From assembly GCA_947069175.1 (NCBI GenBank), contig CAMTDV010000009.1:10549663-10613662 (forward strand): DNA of 64,000 bases, in the 5' to 3' direction. Positions 30,640 through 42,239 of the stretch are shown here, in pieces. Origin of the DNA: Scalesia atractyloides. Its lineage: Eukaryota; Streptophyta; Magnoliopsida; Asterales; Asteraceae. The notes beneath the pieces were generated by a model. The model worked only from the letters and a program-made list of their open reading frames with translations, was not told where the DNA came from and did not search any database. Position 1 is the first letter of the stretch. The number at the start of each line of letters is the position of its first letter. Position numbers and translations under genes: made by a program.

Positions 30640-31905
30640 CAATTTTGGAAGATAAAGAAATCAACCGAATCTTTTGAACAAGCTAAAGGTAAAAGAAGTG
30701 GTTAAATGTTATGAAAGAGGATATTGATGTTATCATGGAAAACCAAACTTTGGAAATGGTTCCAAAGGGAAGTAACGTTGATATAATTTCATGCAAATGG
30801 ATGTACAAGATCAGGTAGAAGAAGGATGGGTCTATTGACAGGTACATGGCTACTTAGTAGCTCAGGGGTTGTCCAACAATTTGGACTAAAATATGAAGAC
30901 ACCTTTAGGCCAATGGCAAAACTCATGTTTATACGAGTTTTTGTTGTTAATACTGCTAGTAAGGAATGGAAACTGTGGCAAATGGACGTAAGTAAGGCTG
31001 CTAACGAACCGAATTTGTTAAGAAATATATGTGTTCACGAACTGTTCATGAACACTTACCGAATGAGATTTTATATTTGTGTTCATTTGTTAAGGAAACG
31101 AACTTGTTCGAGTTCGTTTGTTAATTTTAGGCAACGAACGAAGACGAACATTGATGCACAAATGGGTACAAACTAATGTTCATGAACACAAATGGAAACA
31201 AACGAACACAAACAAGCATTCGTGAGCAGAATGTATAATACAATGACACTATTAAATATTTTATTTGTCGGAACTTTGAAGTATATAAATAAAATATAAA
31301 AACTAAAAACACAAATGAACTATCGAATACAAATGAACACGTTACCAAACGTTCACAAACATAAATGAACAAATATGGCCTCTGTTCGTGTTCGTTCTTT
31401 AACTAAACGAACGAAATTTCTTGTTCGTGTTTGTTTGTTTAATAAACGAACGAACTTCCTCCGAACGTTTCATTTGCAGCCCTAGATGTAAGCCATGCGT
31501 TCTTGTACGGGGGAATTGATCACGTTATCTACATAGACCAACCTAAAGGGTTCGAAAGCCCAATACATCCAAATTGTGTGTAAATTGAAAGGGCCTTGCA
31601 TGGGTTAAAGTAGTCATCTAGGGCATGGTTTGAGAAAGTTGGTGGGCCTTATATGGGTTAAAGTAGTCACCTAGGGCATGGTTTGGGAAATTTGGTGAAT
31701 TCCTAGAGCTAAATGGTTTTATTAAGTCTACCACATGCGACACTAGTCTATTTGTTCAAATGATTTGACTATTACTGGAAATCTGGTAAAAGAGATTGAA
31801 GAGCTAAAGGAGAATCTTTGTGTAAGATTTAAAATTAAAAGATATGGGAATCCAAAATCACTCAATAGGTTTGGAATAAGTTACAAGATAAGTGAGCTTA
31901 TACAA
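30640..31905 (+). pseudogene. Decayed Ty1/copia reverse transcriptase, split by a hAT MITE
   Basis: Pieces in different frames give the usual copia RT order: an NQTLEMVPKGS-like start near 30740, SCKWMYKI near 30790, KDGSIDRYM, a GLSQQFGLKYEDTF-like stretch with a frame break, then EWKLWQMDV just before 30985. After the MITE the reading continues as SHAFLYGGIDHVIYIDQPKGFE (31492-31560) and a degraded thumb region to about 31900. No active-site YVDD is left. The insertion falls within the conserved MDV-AFL region. Confidence 0.75.
30993..31484. mobile_element. hAT-type MITE (492 bp)
   Basis: Ends TAAGGCTGCTAACGAACC (left) and, on the other strand, TAGGGCTGCAAATGAAACG (right) are inverted repeats. 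The flanking 8-base duplication is GACGTAAG (30985-30992) and GATGTAAG (31485-31492), one mismatch. The interior is rich in GAACGAAC/GTTCGTT words and has no ORF. Eight-base duplications and TAGGGCTG-type ends identify hAT. Confidence 0.88.
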
Positions 31906-31909
31906 CATC

Positions 31910-33030
31910 TGTAACATCCCAACCGACGGTGGAAATGTTGGGGCATCACGTAAGATAGATTGTTCAAAAAACATGTCACTAATTTAAAGTTTCAATATAT
32001 TGATTAACCAAAGTTTATAGTTTTCAAATCACACAAAACAACTTGTTTGAAAACATCACATAGTATTTGTTTTTTTTATTTTTTTATTAAAGCAAGACAA
32101 AAGTCTGTTCCTATGTGAAGCAAACTTGAATAGTATCACATATCAGTACATGAAACATATGTGAAAAATATGGGTCAACTACAAAGAGCTGGTGAGTAAC
32201 ATAGGTTTAATGGTAAAACATGTAGCAAAAGTTATAGTACAATTTCTATGGCAATATGTATAAATAAGCAATTTGTGTCAACATGTGTTTGGCATGGAAA
32301 TCCAAGGGTTTATCTAATTATGTAGAAAGATCCAAAAAGGATTTTCATGTAAAAGGGGTACATTCAACTAAAATTCAAACCTTTAGTTGACTGGTAGAAT
32401 AAACCCAAAGGGGTTAACCTAGAACACATAACTCGGTTTCTATCATTCCACAAAGGATTTTCTAGAACATCACAAACTGGAAGAAGGAATGGGTCGTCAC
32501 ACCTATAGCGCTATAATATACTACCGGTCGGCTTGATCATTGTCAATAAATATACTTGGTTATAGACATTACTTTGACAGAGGTTTTACACACAAAGAGC
32601 AGACAGTTGGGTGGTTTATTACATAAACCATGTTCTAAAAAAGGTGGGCATGGAAGGTTCATCTTTTTTTTAAAACTCAAGTTTTACATAAATCTTGTTA
32701 TTTTTTATAAAAGTTTGGTGTGAGTTTGAAAGTTTTTATACTAATTTAGTAAGAAATAATATTAGTCACTAATTATTACAAATTTAGCAAATAATTTTTA
32801 TATTAGATTCTAAACGACGTATCGGATCTTAAACTTTTATTAAAGTCTAAAACATGTGTAAATTTCCGAACGAAGTAAGACAAAAATCACCAATGCTTGT
32901 TCCGGTAATAGCGTTAGGTGAAAACTATTTAGCTAACATGTAAAAAACGAATACATGTGCAAAAGAAGTAGAGTTTACTAAGTAAGAAAATGATGGATAA
33001 TCAAAAGCTTGAAATTTTGCTAGGCTTACA
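31910..33030 (-). repeat. 3' LTR of a second gypsy element (1,121 bp, minus strand)
   Basis: Plus-strand edges are TGTAACATCCC at 31910 and GGCTTACA at 33030. Just beyond 33030 the minus strand reads AAAGTAAGGGAGAG, a polypurine tract, preceded by the palindrome AAATTTCGGGACGAAATTT, so this is the 3' LTR of a minus-strand element. Its first 180 bases match the start of the 5' LTR at 37123. The 5-base sequence ACATC precedes it at 31905-31909; the partner duplication is lost. Confidence 0.8.
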
Positions 33031-33418
33031 CTCTCCCTTACTTTAGGAAATTTCGTCCCGAAATTTAATTGTAGTAGACTGTTGGATATGGCTGTGAATT
33101 TTTGGAAGGATTGAAAGGAAAAATAATATATGGTTTGTTGGGTTCAGGGAAGGATAAGAGTATCTATGTAATGAAATAAACTTTTTCAAGAGAATTGTTT
33201 GATAACAAGTGATGACTATTCGTATATGGAATTGATGTATGTGCCAAAAGTTGATGATGAAAGATAGAGGGTTGAATTGCCAAAAATTTTTGCTAAAGTT
33301 ATCAATGTATGGTTTGGATTCCAAAGATGAAAGTGTTTGGTGTTGGGAACGGTGACAAAGCGTTGATTAGGAGTATGCTTTTAATTCAATACAACCCGTA
33401 AGCATTTCAAGGTACTAC
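33031..33418 (-). other. Degraded 3' interior of the second gypsy element
   Basis: The polypurine tract lies next to the LTR; the rest should correspond to the end of pol or its 3' UTR but no conserved motif can be read. The open stretch of 93 codons here is not protein-like. Confidence 0.45.
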
Positions 33419-35190
33419 TGTAACATTTCGTATTTTGTACCTTCTATTTTAGAAACTTATATTCAATCTTTGTAATTCCGAGACTTTAATAATTAATGGA
33501 AATTCGATTTTATAAGCTATGTGCACAATTATTATTCATGAATACACACTATATCACAATCTTACTTATTCAAAGAGAACCAAATTATTCAAACAACGTT
33601 ATCCAACATTACACGATGTTATTCGATGCTTATGCACACCCAAGTTCGTACATGTAAATATTGCCAAACCGACACACAATATGACTATTCGTTTTTGAAA
33701 TTCAATCAATCATACACCATGTTCATAACATGCCTAAACATCCCGTAGAAACCCAAAATTATGCTTAACATATAAGTCTATAGCATATTATAACAAAATC
33801 ACCAAACAACAAGGGCTAAAAGCATAAAAATAAAATTCTGGAAGGTCTTACGGACTCAAGACCATCTGACGGGTAGAAAACTTGACAGCTCACGAATTTT
33901 TCCATTATTTCACGTTTTCAACCACTTAACCCCCACCTAACTTCATAATAACTCAAACCCTAATTACCCCACTATATATATGCCTCATCCCCTACTCATA
34001 AACAATTTCCCACACTCAACAACACTCTCAAATCCCCCTAATTCTCTTAAGAATTTCTACACACCTTCTAGTGTTCAAAGTGAGTTCTAGCTCACTTCTT
34101 TTCATTTTTCTTCACTTTTTCTTGCATATAACTTCTTGGACGACCTCTAAGGATGTTACCAAATGTCTGTTTTGTTTAAACTTTTACATCTTGTTCTTGT
34201 TTACATTCATCTTGTGGGAATCTTGTACCATCCTTGTTCCCAACCAAATTCATGGTTGTGGGGCTTGTGTATGGTTAATTTCCAGAATATTGGAGGTTCA
34301 TAACCTCATTTAGTTGTTGCCCAAAAGGTTCCAAGTAACCTACAAATGGTGCAATCAACCAAGCTTTCAACTTTCAATGTTGAAAGACTTGAGTTTGATT
34401 TGGTGCAAACAATGGAAGCCTTGGCTTTCCAACTATGATTACACTTATCTCACTTGTTTATTTCATTAGTTAGATGTTCATTTAAGTAGTTTCCAAGAAA
34501 TCAAAGTAAGCTAATGCCACCTCGTCTCCAACAATTGCCATGTTGGGTATGTACACGTCCGGATTGTTCTTATTTAGCTACTTAGCAATTTAGATGCTTT
34601 TACATTTTAATATTACTCATGATCAACCGAAATCATCAACTTAGTTGATGATTTTCTAGTTTAGTGAATCATATAATGAGGTTTAATGGATGAAAATCAT
34701 CCTACCTCCTTGCTTGACGATTACATGATATTACTTGACCATATGAATATAATCCATAACTTGGTATGCATCATTTGGAATAATGTCAAGTTGTTGTTTT
34801 GAATTTTATTTTAAATGGAACTCGATATGCCTATTAGCTATAACTGAATGATAAATGCTACAAACATTGGTGTGGGTCATAGATAACATAGAACTTCAAG
34901 TGACTCGAATAACACTACGATTGATAATATAACAAGAGACTTACATGTAAGAAGTACCAGTGACGTATCCACCATGCCCTTATTGTATCATACTCGCCTC
35001 GTTATCCTAAATCACTCTAGATTCTATTCTATGACAGGACTCACTATGATTTCCATGCACCAAAACTTTATAATTATGTGTGCACCCCATAGTTACTCAA
35101 TTTGTTGCATAGTCGCATAGCTCATCTTGTTATGTGGGGAAGAAACAAGCAGGGTCAAGGAAAACACTTAAATCAAATAGGTTCCACAAT
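33419..35190 (+). repeat. LTR-like sequence inserted in the second gypsy element (right edge unknown)
   Basis: Begins TGTAACATTTCGTATTTTG and resembles the solo LTR at 53795-56089 read on the minus strand: the same CATTTTAGAAAC-type start, a CCACCTAA...CAAACCCTAATTAC segment, and a later CCTCGTCTCCAACAATTGCCATG block matching its counterpart. A TATA box (CTATATATATG) is at about 33973. I did not find the right-hand TG...CA edge or a target duplication; 34914 and sites near 36060 are both possible. Confidence 0.55.
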
Positions 35191-35210
35191 CACATTAGTA
35201 ACACAGGTAA

Positions 35211-35394
35211 AGCAACATGAGTTTTGCAATAGTATGGGTAATGCTACATAACAACACAAGCAACACGAGTTTCAGAATAGCTTGGGTAACACCACCCATA
35301 ACAACACAAGCAACACGAGTATCAGAATAGCTTGGGTAAAACCACACAAGCAACACGGGAATTACAATAGCATGGGTAACGCAAAACACAAGTT
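35211..35394 (+). repeat. Minisatellite, four units of 41-49 bp
   Basis: Four successive units start AAGCAACA(C/T)G(A/G)G and share AATAG..TGGGTAA; they begin near 35213, 35261, 35310 and 35351. The unit length shrinks from 48-49 to 41-42 bases. No coding potential. It lies within decayed gypsy/LTR material. Confidence 0.7.
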
Positions 35395-36084
35395 TCACTA
35401 GCACAAGTTTCAACATATTAATACAAGTTTTAAAGGTAAACAGGTTCATAAAAGATAGGATTGATAGAGGATATGTGGTCACACTAGGTGCGATTGCAAA
35501 TACAGGAAATTATGAGAGTATTTCAAACTTGTAAAGAACATCGGGTATGCAGATATATATTACACACATCCGTTATTAAATGGGTTTGCAAATGAAGTAG
35601 GAATGATAAAATGAAATTTAAGATTGCTTTATGGAGTAAGGAAATAATTTTGAGATAAATATGTCATTTATAATAGAAAATAACAACGAGGTGTTCATGA
35701 TTTTTTGATAGTGAAAAATTTAAGAGTTAAAAGTTTATATATTAGTTGTATAAAGATACAATAAGTTGGATGTGAAAAGTGTCGGAAGTAAGTAAGAGGA
35801 AAAACAATTGTTTTTAGGTTTAGGAAAAGTAGAGTTGCAAAATTGTTTTGAAAGAAGGTATATTTGATAGATAATTGTTATGTGATTTTATAAACCTGAG
35901 TGAGGAAAATTGATTTTTATAAATCTTGGTTTGAAAATATTGTCTTAAAAATTCCTTCTAAAAATATAGTTAATGAGTTATGTGATTTTTTAATTATCAA
36001 TCTTTAAAGAACAAAATTATTTTAAAACAAAACCTTTCTGATTGAACCACTCAGAAAATGGTAGATAACATATAGGAGCACATT
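35395..36084. other. AT-rich decayed sequence
   Basis: No gene or motif supported. It probably contains the lost edge of the LTR-like insertion and deleted pol of the second gypsy element, since RT reading stops abruptly at about 36085. Confidence 0.4.
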
Positions 36085-36960
36085 CTGATTCATCAAGTCC
36101 AAGAAAACGGCGGGAGCGTTAGTCAAGCCAAAAGGCATGACAGTTAACTGGTAGCAACCATATCGGGTACGAGAAACAGTCTTGGGGATATCTTCCTCGA
36201 GTACACGATGTTGATGGTACCCAGAACAGAGGTCAATCTATGAAAAAACTCGTAGCACCTTGAGTTGCTTAAAGAGATCATCAATCCGAGGTAGGGGATA
36301 TCGATTTTTAATTGTGAGATTATTAAGCTCACGATAATCGATACACATGCAAAGAGATCCGTCGTTATTATTTACAAACAACACAGGAGCACCCCAAGGA
36401 GAAAAACTCGGATGGAGGAAACCCTTGTCTGAAAGTTCTTGGAGTTGCCTAGCCATTTCTTGCATCCCATACGGTGCATGATGGTAAGGAGACTTGGCAA
36501 TTGGGTTGGCACTAGGCACAAGATCGATGCGAAATTCCACTTGGTGCATAGGAGGTAAGCCAGGTAGCACTTCTGGAAATACTTCGGGAAAATCCCGAAC
36601 AATGGGGATGTCTTAGATATTTTTGTCCTTTTACTTTATGACATGAATTGGGAACACCACATACTTCTTTTGTAGATATCTCTAGGTTTGGGTGCAAGTC
36701 ACGAGTTTGAGTCCCCTAGAAGGTTCTCCAAATTGACTTCCAAGACTTCGCTAGAATGGAGAAGCAAACAGATGAGTTTATCGAAACAGATAACTTCAGC
36801 ACGATTTTGGGCTCATCAGCCCATGCCTACTATGATGTCAAAAACTCCCAAGTTGCATATGTGTGAGATTAATGCTAAAGACCTAAGGATTTATAATTAA
36901 TCATCAAAGGATAGAGGATGATTTCGTATGATTTGGAGACAATGAATCTAATCTAAGGTA
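36085..36960 (-). pseudogene. Protease-RT fragment of the second gypsy element
   Basis: On the minus strand, protease-linker words (LGVFDIIVGMG near 36840, AEVICFDKL) are followed by LPGLPPMHQVEFRIDLVPSANPIAKSPY, WGAPVLFVNNNDGSL, CIDYRELNNLTIKNRYPLPRIDD and, after a frame break, the tail of the MPFGLTNAPA region at about 36090-36140. The FIDD catalytic box, RNase H and integrase are missing. It is related to but distinct from the chromoviruses at 10-29 kb. Confidence 0.8.
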
Positions 36961-37106
36961 AGGATAGGGATGTGGATGTGGATGGGGATAAAGATAAGGA
37001 TGAGGAAGATGAATAATAGAGATAATGAGATAACTCATGTTTGAGGTTCTAGGAAGGTTATAGTTTAGGTCAAAATCAATCTAATAACCTAATTCCCTAT
37101 AACCAT

Positions 37107-37119
37107 GGCTCTAATACCA
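37107..37119 (-). other. Primer-binding site of the second gypsy element
   Basis: The minus strand reads TGGTATTAGAGCC, one change from the tRNA-Met type, three bases from the LTR edge at 37123. Confidence 0.75.
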
Positions 37120-37122
37120 ATT

Positions 37123-37385
37123 TGTAACATCTTAACGGGCGTCACGTAAGGTGGATTCTTCAAAACACATGGCACTAATTTTAAGTTGCAATCTATTGAT
37201 TAACCAAAGTTTATTGTTTTCAAATGACACAAAACAACTTGTCTTAAAACATCACATAGTATTTGTTTTTTTAATTTTTTATTAAAGCAACTAATATGCT
37301 ACTGGCCGGCTTGATAATTGTTAATGAATGTACTTGGTTATAGACATTGTTTACCATACAGGTTTTACAAACAAAAGCAGATTAT
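37123..37385 (-). repeat. Truncated 5' LTR of the second gypsy element
   Basis: Starts TGTAACATC like the 3' LTR at 31910 and follows it for about 180 bases, then skips roughly 430 bases and continues with the GGCTTGATAATTG block (32529 in the 3' LTR). It ends abruptly at 37385 where the copia LTR starts. Confidence 0.75.
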
Positions 37386-38078
37386 TGTTGATGCATATTG
37401 TGTGGATGTGGCTCAGTTCGGTTCGGTTCAGCTCAGTTCGGTTCGGTTGGAGACCGAAGTCGATGACGTTCCTCCGTCGTACGACCCAGCGTTCGCGATA
37501 CGAGAACGAAGTTTATGCGAGGTGACATCATCATGATGATGTCATGATGATGCCGGGTGATGATGTCATGATAATGCAGTTTAATATTCAAGATATGATG
37601 TTTTCATTTCTTTCCACGAAAAACCATCATTCATTTTTATATTTTAGTCAACGAAGAATACATGCATGAATATGTAAGCCACGAAGAACCTACTGTATTT
37701 CTTCGTGCTCATGCCCATTTTTCGTGGGGCTTGTTGGCTGTTCGTGAGTCAGGCTATGAAGAACCTCATTCTTTGTGGGCCTGGCCTGTTCTTCATGGGA
37801 CATGCCTATTCTTTGTGGGTGTTAGCTGGGTCTTGTCTATAAATACCCAAATATGTTATTTGGATTCTGTAAGAGTGCAAAGTGAGAGATAAGCAGTTTG
37901 TAAAGAGTGTATGTATTGGGTCTCTCAACTAATCAATATAGTGAAATCTTTAAAGTGATATCTTGTGTTATATTGGTGTGCTCTTGCTTTGGTTTGAATA
38001 CACACTTGGATTCCGCACTCGTGTGTGTGTTAGACAACAAGGAAGTAGGTTAATCTTGATCCTTCAAGTGGACCTACA
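37386..38078 (+). repeat. 5' LTR of the copia element (693 bp)
   Basis: TGTTGATGCATATTGTG at 37386 to GACCTACA at 38078. It contains GGTTCGGTTC-type repeats near 37420-37450, several CCACGAAGAA/TTCGTGG words, a TATA box CTATAAATAC at 37837-37846 and a downstream GTAAGAGTGC stretch. It matches the 3' LTR from 45393 up to about 45900. Confidence 0.85.
37837..37846 (+). promoter_or_regulatory. TATA box of the copia 5' LTR
   Basis: CTATAAATAC about 450 bases into the LTR; matching CTATAAATA in the 3' LTR at 45802-45810. Confidence 0.6.
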
Positions 38079-38080
38079 TG

Positions 38081-38093
38081 TGATATTAGAGCT
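38081..38093 (+). other. Degenerate primer-binding site of the copia element
   Basis: TGATATTAGAGCT, two bases after the LTR, compared with the usual TGGTATCAGAGC for tRNA-Met. The two changes in its first seven bases would weaken priming. Confidence 0.6.
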
Positions 38094-39071
38094 TTGGCTC
38101 TCTTCCTTTTTGAAAACAAAACATTTTGGTGGGTTTTGAACAAAGTTTGAGTGAAATTTTAGAAAGAAAAAGTGATATAAAACTTGGTAAAAACTAGTTG
38201 GTTGCAGAAAACTTTTATAAAAACCTTGTTAGAACTATGGAGACATGTTAAAATACGGTTTTTGTTAAAATTTTATAGCAAAATTCTTGTTCGCCATCTT
38301 CTTCGATGAAGTGTTTTGGCCGGAAAAGTGTTTGTAGGATAAGATTCCTTAAAGATTTGACTGAAAAGAGGATTTTCAAATGTTTGTTTTCTAACCAAAT
38401 CTGGATAACTAGCTACAAACTTTCTAAAATTCAAAAAAAGTCATCCATTGTAAAAAGAAAAAGTTTACCTAACATCTCACGAAGAACAACCTCCTACGAA
38501 GAACTAGTCCCACGAATAATATGTTCTTCGTAGAAAAAGGTGTCTACGAAAAAATTTGTTAATTTAACTCATATATATTCTTCGTAGACAAATAGTTGTT
38601 CATGAAACATATGAGTGAATAAAAAAAATTAAATTGTCCACGAACAATAGTCTTCCATTATTGTTTTGTAAAGAATTTACTATTAATTATTAAAAAAAAT
38701 AATAATAATAATTCAAACACCCCACGAACATTCAGTGAACTTTGCCTCGAAGTTTTATCATTATTATTTTATAATTTATTATTATTATTTTTAAAAGTCA
38801 ACAGTTATTACTATTATTATTATTATTATTATTATTATTGTGAACTAAAGGTTTTTCGTGTGAACTAAAGGTTTTCATAAGACAAGTTCTTCGTTAGGTA
38901 TAAGTTTTTCGTGGCCATAGGGTATTTCGTGAAATACATAAGTTTTTGGTAGTCCATTTTTTTAATAGCCTTAACTAAAATAGGTTTAAGTCCTGGGATT
39001 GGGGTAGTAGCTCAAGTACAAGCCAAGATCCATCACAACCTTGCTCCGCAACCTCATGGGTAAAATCTTTA
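38094..39071 (+). other. Leader of the copia element with CACGAA words and (TTA)n
   Basis: No gene. CACGAAGAA, CTACGAAGAA and TTCTTCGTAG words recur at about 38470-38960, like those in the LTR. A run of TTA triplets lies at about 38808-38839. Short A-rich and T-rich stretches make up the rest. Confidence 0.6.
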
Positions 39072-40589
39072 ATGCCTAAACATACGGTCATGATTACCGC
39101 TAATCAATGGGCATGTGTAACAAATCAAAATCAAAGTGTTCAAACTCTTCTCATTAACGAGAGTGAGACATGGAAAAATCATTTTCATACGTATCTTCTT
39201 GGTCAGAATACCGAGTTGTGGACATGTTTCACTACTCCATACAAAGAATCTATCGAAGAAGTAGTATCAAATTCGACTTCTTTAGCCGGATTGGATGAGA
39301 ATGATAAAAAGGCTTATGATCTAGAGAAGAAAGCCTTTGCTATCCTTACACAAGCTCTTCACAAGAATATTTATATCAATTTATGCATTGTACCACTATA
39401 AAGACTTTGTGGGACACTTTGGAATCAAGAGGGGAAGGAAATGCAGCGACGAGAAAATCCGACATGATCTTTTAAAGAAAGAGTTTGAAGGGTTTTTGTT
39501 CATGGAGAATGAAACACTAAGCAACATGACTACTCGATTCTATCATCTGCTTAGTGAGATGTACTCATACAAGGTTAATGCATCACCTAAGTGGAGTCAA
39601 TATATTGAGTTGCTAAAGCATACTGTGTTTTGGATGTAATCACATTTACGAATTTGTTCAAAAACTTGAAAACAAAAATGAAGAAGAAATTCGTAAAGCA
39701 AAACGGATTCTTGTTCAACAGAACCCAGAGATGTATTTTGGAGGCTTTAACACAGGTGCAAGTACAAGTCAGCAACCGAAGCTTCAAACAACTTTTGTAT
39801 TGAATGCAAACCATTTTCTCCCGCCACCTAAACCAGATCAATCTACTTAAGTCTATGGACAAGCCTTTGATCCAAAAGCCTTTTTCCTCAACCACGAGAT
39901 TTCGCATCATAAGTTCCACAAGACGCATTTGATCCAAAAGCCTTTCTTCCTCAACCACGAGATTTCGCATCACAATTCCACAAGATGCATTTGATCCAAA
40001 AGCCTTTCTTCCTCAACCACGAGATTTTGCATCACAAGTTCCACAACACTTTTTGATCAAAAATCCTTTCTTCCTCAACCACAAGTTCCACAACAAGCTT
40101 TCTATGGTAACAAGTTTCAACCTTCAATCCCTAACACCGTCAACTGATACATCAAACCTTAGCAAAGTAAGTGTAGAGGTTGCCAAAGAACACATGGAAC
40201 TTCTAAACACTTTGGTGAGTTCTTACTGCGAATTGGTAGCTGGGCAAATTGGCAACATCAATCTAACCAGTGAAGACTACGCACAAATTGATAAGGAGGA
40301 GATGGAATTGATCGATATCAAATGGCGTTTGCAAGTGCAGTGAGAAGGGCAAAAGATTTTTATGGAGAAAACCGGAAGGACTAATCTAGAGAGCAACAAG
40401 GATACTCCATACGGTTTTGACAAAAGGAAGGTTACCTGTTTTAATTGCAGAGAGAAGGGGCATTTTAAAAGAGAATGCACGAAGCCTCCACAACAAGGGA
40501 ATCAATATCCTTTCAACAGAAATCAAGGCACTAACAATGAAAGAGCAATGGTTCCCGCAAACAATACCAACCAAGCTTTGATTGTTTAG
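39072..40589 (+). pseudogene. Copia gag with zinc knuckle and 21-residue repeats
   Basis: Starts MPKHTVMITANQWACVTNQN; a UBN2-like capsid domain follows (SETWKNHFHTYLLGQNTELW). A frame break near 39390 moves to LWDTLESRG-like text, and further breaks follow at about 39640-40050. There, a 63-base unit encoding roughly FDPKAFLPQPRDFASQVPQ-type text is repeated about four times. The 3' part has EEMELIDIKW and a CCHC knuckle CFNCREKGHFKREC (about 40436-40475). It builds the virus-like particle in intact relatives. The organisation parallels the gag at 1-1753, so both belong to related lineages. Confidence 0.82.
39860..40100 (+). repeat. 63-bp tandem repeat inside copia gag, about four units
   Basis: Units beginning GCATTTGATCCAAAAGCC start near 39862, 39925, 39987 and 40047 and share CTTCCTCAACCACGAGATTT. 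Unit length is a multiple of three except for a one-base loss in the second unit, so the array was once in frame (21 codons). Confidence 0.75.
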
Positions 40590-40593
40590 GTAG

Positions 40594-42080
40594 ATGAAAG
40601 TTTGTGATTGGTCTGTTCAGTTGGGAAACAATGGTGGAGGAGGCACTGCATACTATGCCGAAGTTAAAAGAATAATAGCAATGGAGAATCGTCCAGAAAT
40701 GATGACAGTTCATGGGAAGGCAGCAGTTCAGATGAAGCAGAATCGACTTCAAGTGAAGATCGATTTGAAGATGTTGATGCTAAGGTAGATGATGTGGTTA
40801 CTGAAACTGAATCAACGGATAGCGACGAAGCAACTTTAGAGCATGAAACTGAAGAGTCATCTGAAGAATTTTCCAAGCATCTTTCAACAATTGGATCTTC
40901 CACTCTTCGTGCAGCATTCATGGCCCGTTTGGACTACCAATCCAGTCAGGTAAGTTTCGATAAACCTATCTTATCTAAGTGTTTTGAATGTATAGTTTTA
41001 AAAGGAAAATACTTAGAACTTGAAGGTAAATTTATCACACGAAGAAACATCATCAGAGTTTGATTGTAGATCTGACAAAGTGCACTGAGGCAAACACAGA
41101 TCTTAAGAAAAACGAAAAGGAATTAAAACGACAGTTGAAACCTTAAGGAAAGATGTTTCTGAATTAACAAAGAATGTTTTGAGAAAACAAACAGCCATTA
41201 ACAATTATATTAACATGCTTGAAGAAACGAAAAAGGAGTTAGCTTGTGCAAAGTGTGAACATGATGCAATCAAACTCAAGTTGGACAGTTACTCCAACTC
41301 AAGATATGTGTTGGATCACATCATCGATGTTCAAAACAAGAAAGGTGATGTGAAATGCATTGGTTATCAGGCTTGTCCTCCTCCGGTTAGACACAATTAC
41401 ACCAAAATGCCAGATAACGAGATATGCCACATTTTGAACCCACTGTTCCATTGGATCTAGCTGAATTTACAGCTGGTCTAGGGTTTACTAAGGGCACATC
41501 CTCAAGTCAAAGTCAATCGGATGGCATCAATGACTCAAATTCTATGAATGATCAAAGTCCTCCCATTGTTGAGGATTATGATAGTTCGGATGATGAGTTG
41601 GATGAGGACAAACCTAAGCAGACAGGTACGGTAACAAAAGAGGAAAATATACCTCTCGAGAATCACATTCTCTGCAATCCTCCAGCGAAACTGTGTGTGA
41701 CTGCCCATGTCGAGATTGCTGAAGCTCATGTTGAAACCTTTGAAAGCGTGAACTTGCTTTATACGCTGATTGATTCCGACAAAGTTTATTCAAACAAAGA
41801 CTTCCCAATCAAAAAGGTTAATCAATCCTTAATTGATAAAGTTTTCGAGGATTCTAATAGTAAGTTTTTGGGAAAGTCGAGCCCAAGAGTTGTGGTAACT
41901 CAGTGTGCTCCTATCCCAAAATCAGAAGTTAGAAAGAAATACGGGAATCAAAAATTGCAACCTCATAACAATCAACGAAAGAAAAATCACGCTCCTCAAG
42001 GAAAGGGAAAAGGCAAACAAAGCCAAAACAAGAAGAAGATTCAGAAGGTGAATTTCGTGAAATCCCGAGGGACTCGATAA
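40594..42080 (+). pseudogene. Copia polyprotein middle region: acidic, coiled-coil, basic tail
   Basis: Open pieces at 40594-40788, 40794-41063, 41179-41460 and 41424-42080 in shifted frames. Features in order: serine/glutamate-rich acidic stretch (TESTDSDEATLEHETEESSE), a KCFECIVLKGKYLELEG block, a lysine/leucine heptad region likely to form a coiled coil (about 41100-41340), another acidic patch, and a strongly basic, glutamine/lysine-rich tail (NNQRKKNHAPQGKGKGKQS) suited to RNA binding. No enzyme motif. Typical of long-gag copia elements; exact role unknown. Confidence 0.7.
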
Positions 42081-42239
42081 AATTGAATCTTCTGAAAATA
42101 AATCCAACACGGATTTTGTTAAAAAAATAATATTTTGAAACGAAACAGCCAGAACAACTACACACAACACACAAATTGTTGTGATGTAGGACCAAGTACC
42201 TCAAGATCACGAAGTTCATCATCAAGTCTTACAATTATG

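Noticed and set aside
34910..34918. Right edge of the LTR-like block starting at 33419
   Set aside because: ATAACACTAC resembles the ACTAC before 33419 but the LTR end would lack a clean CA with a five-base match; left open.
35211..35394. CRISPR-like array
   Set aside because: Units are contiguous and decayed without unique spacers; plant nuclear context. A minisatellite.
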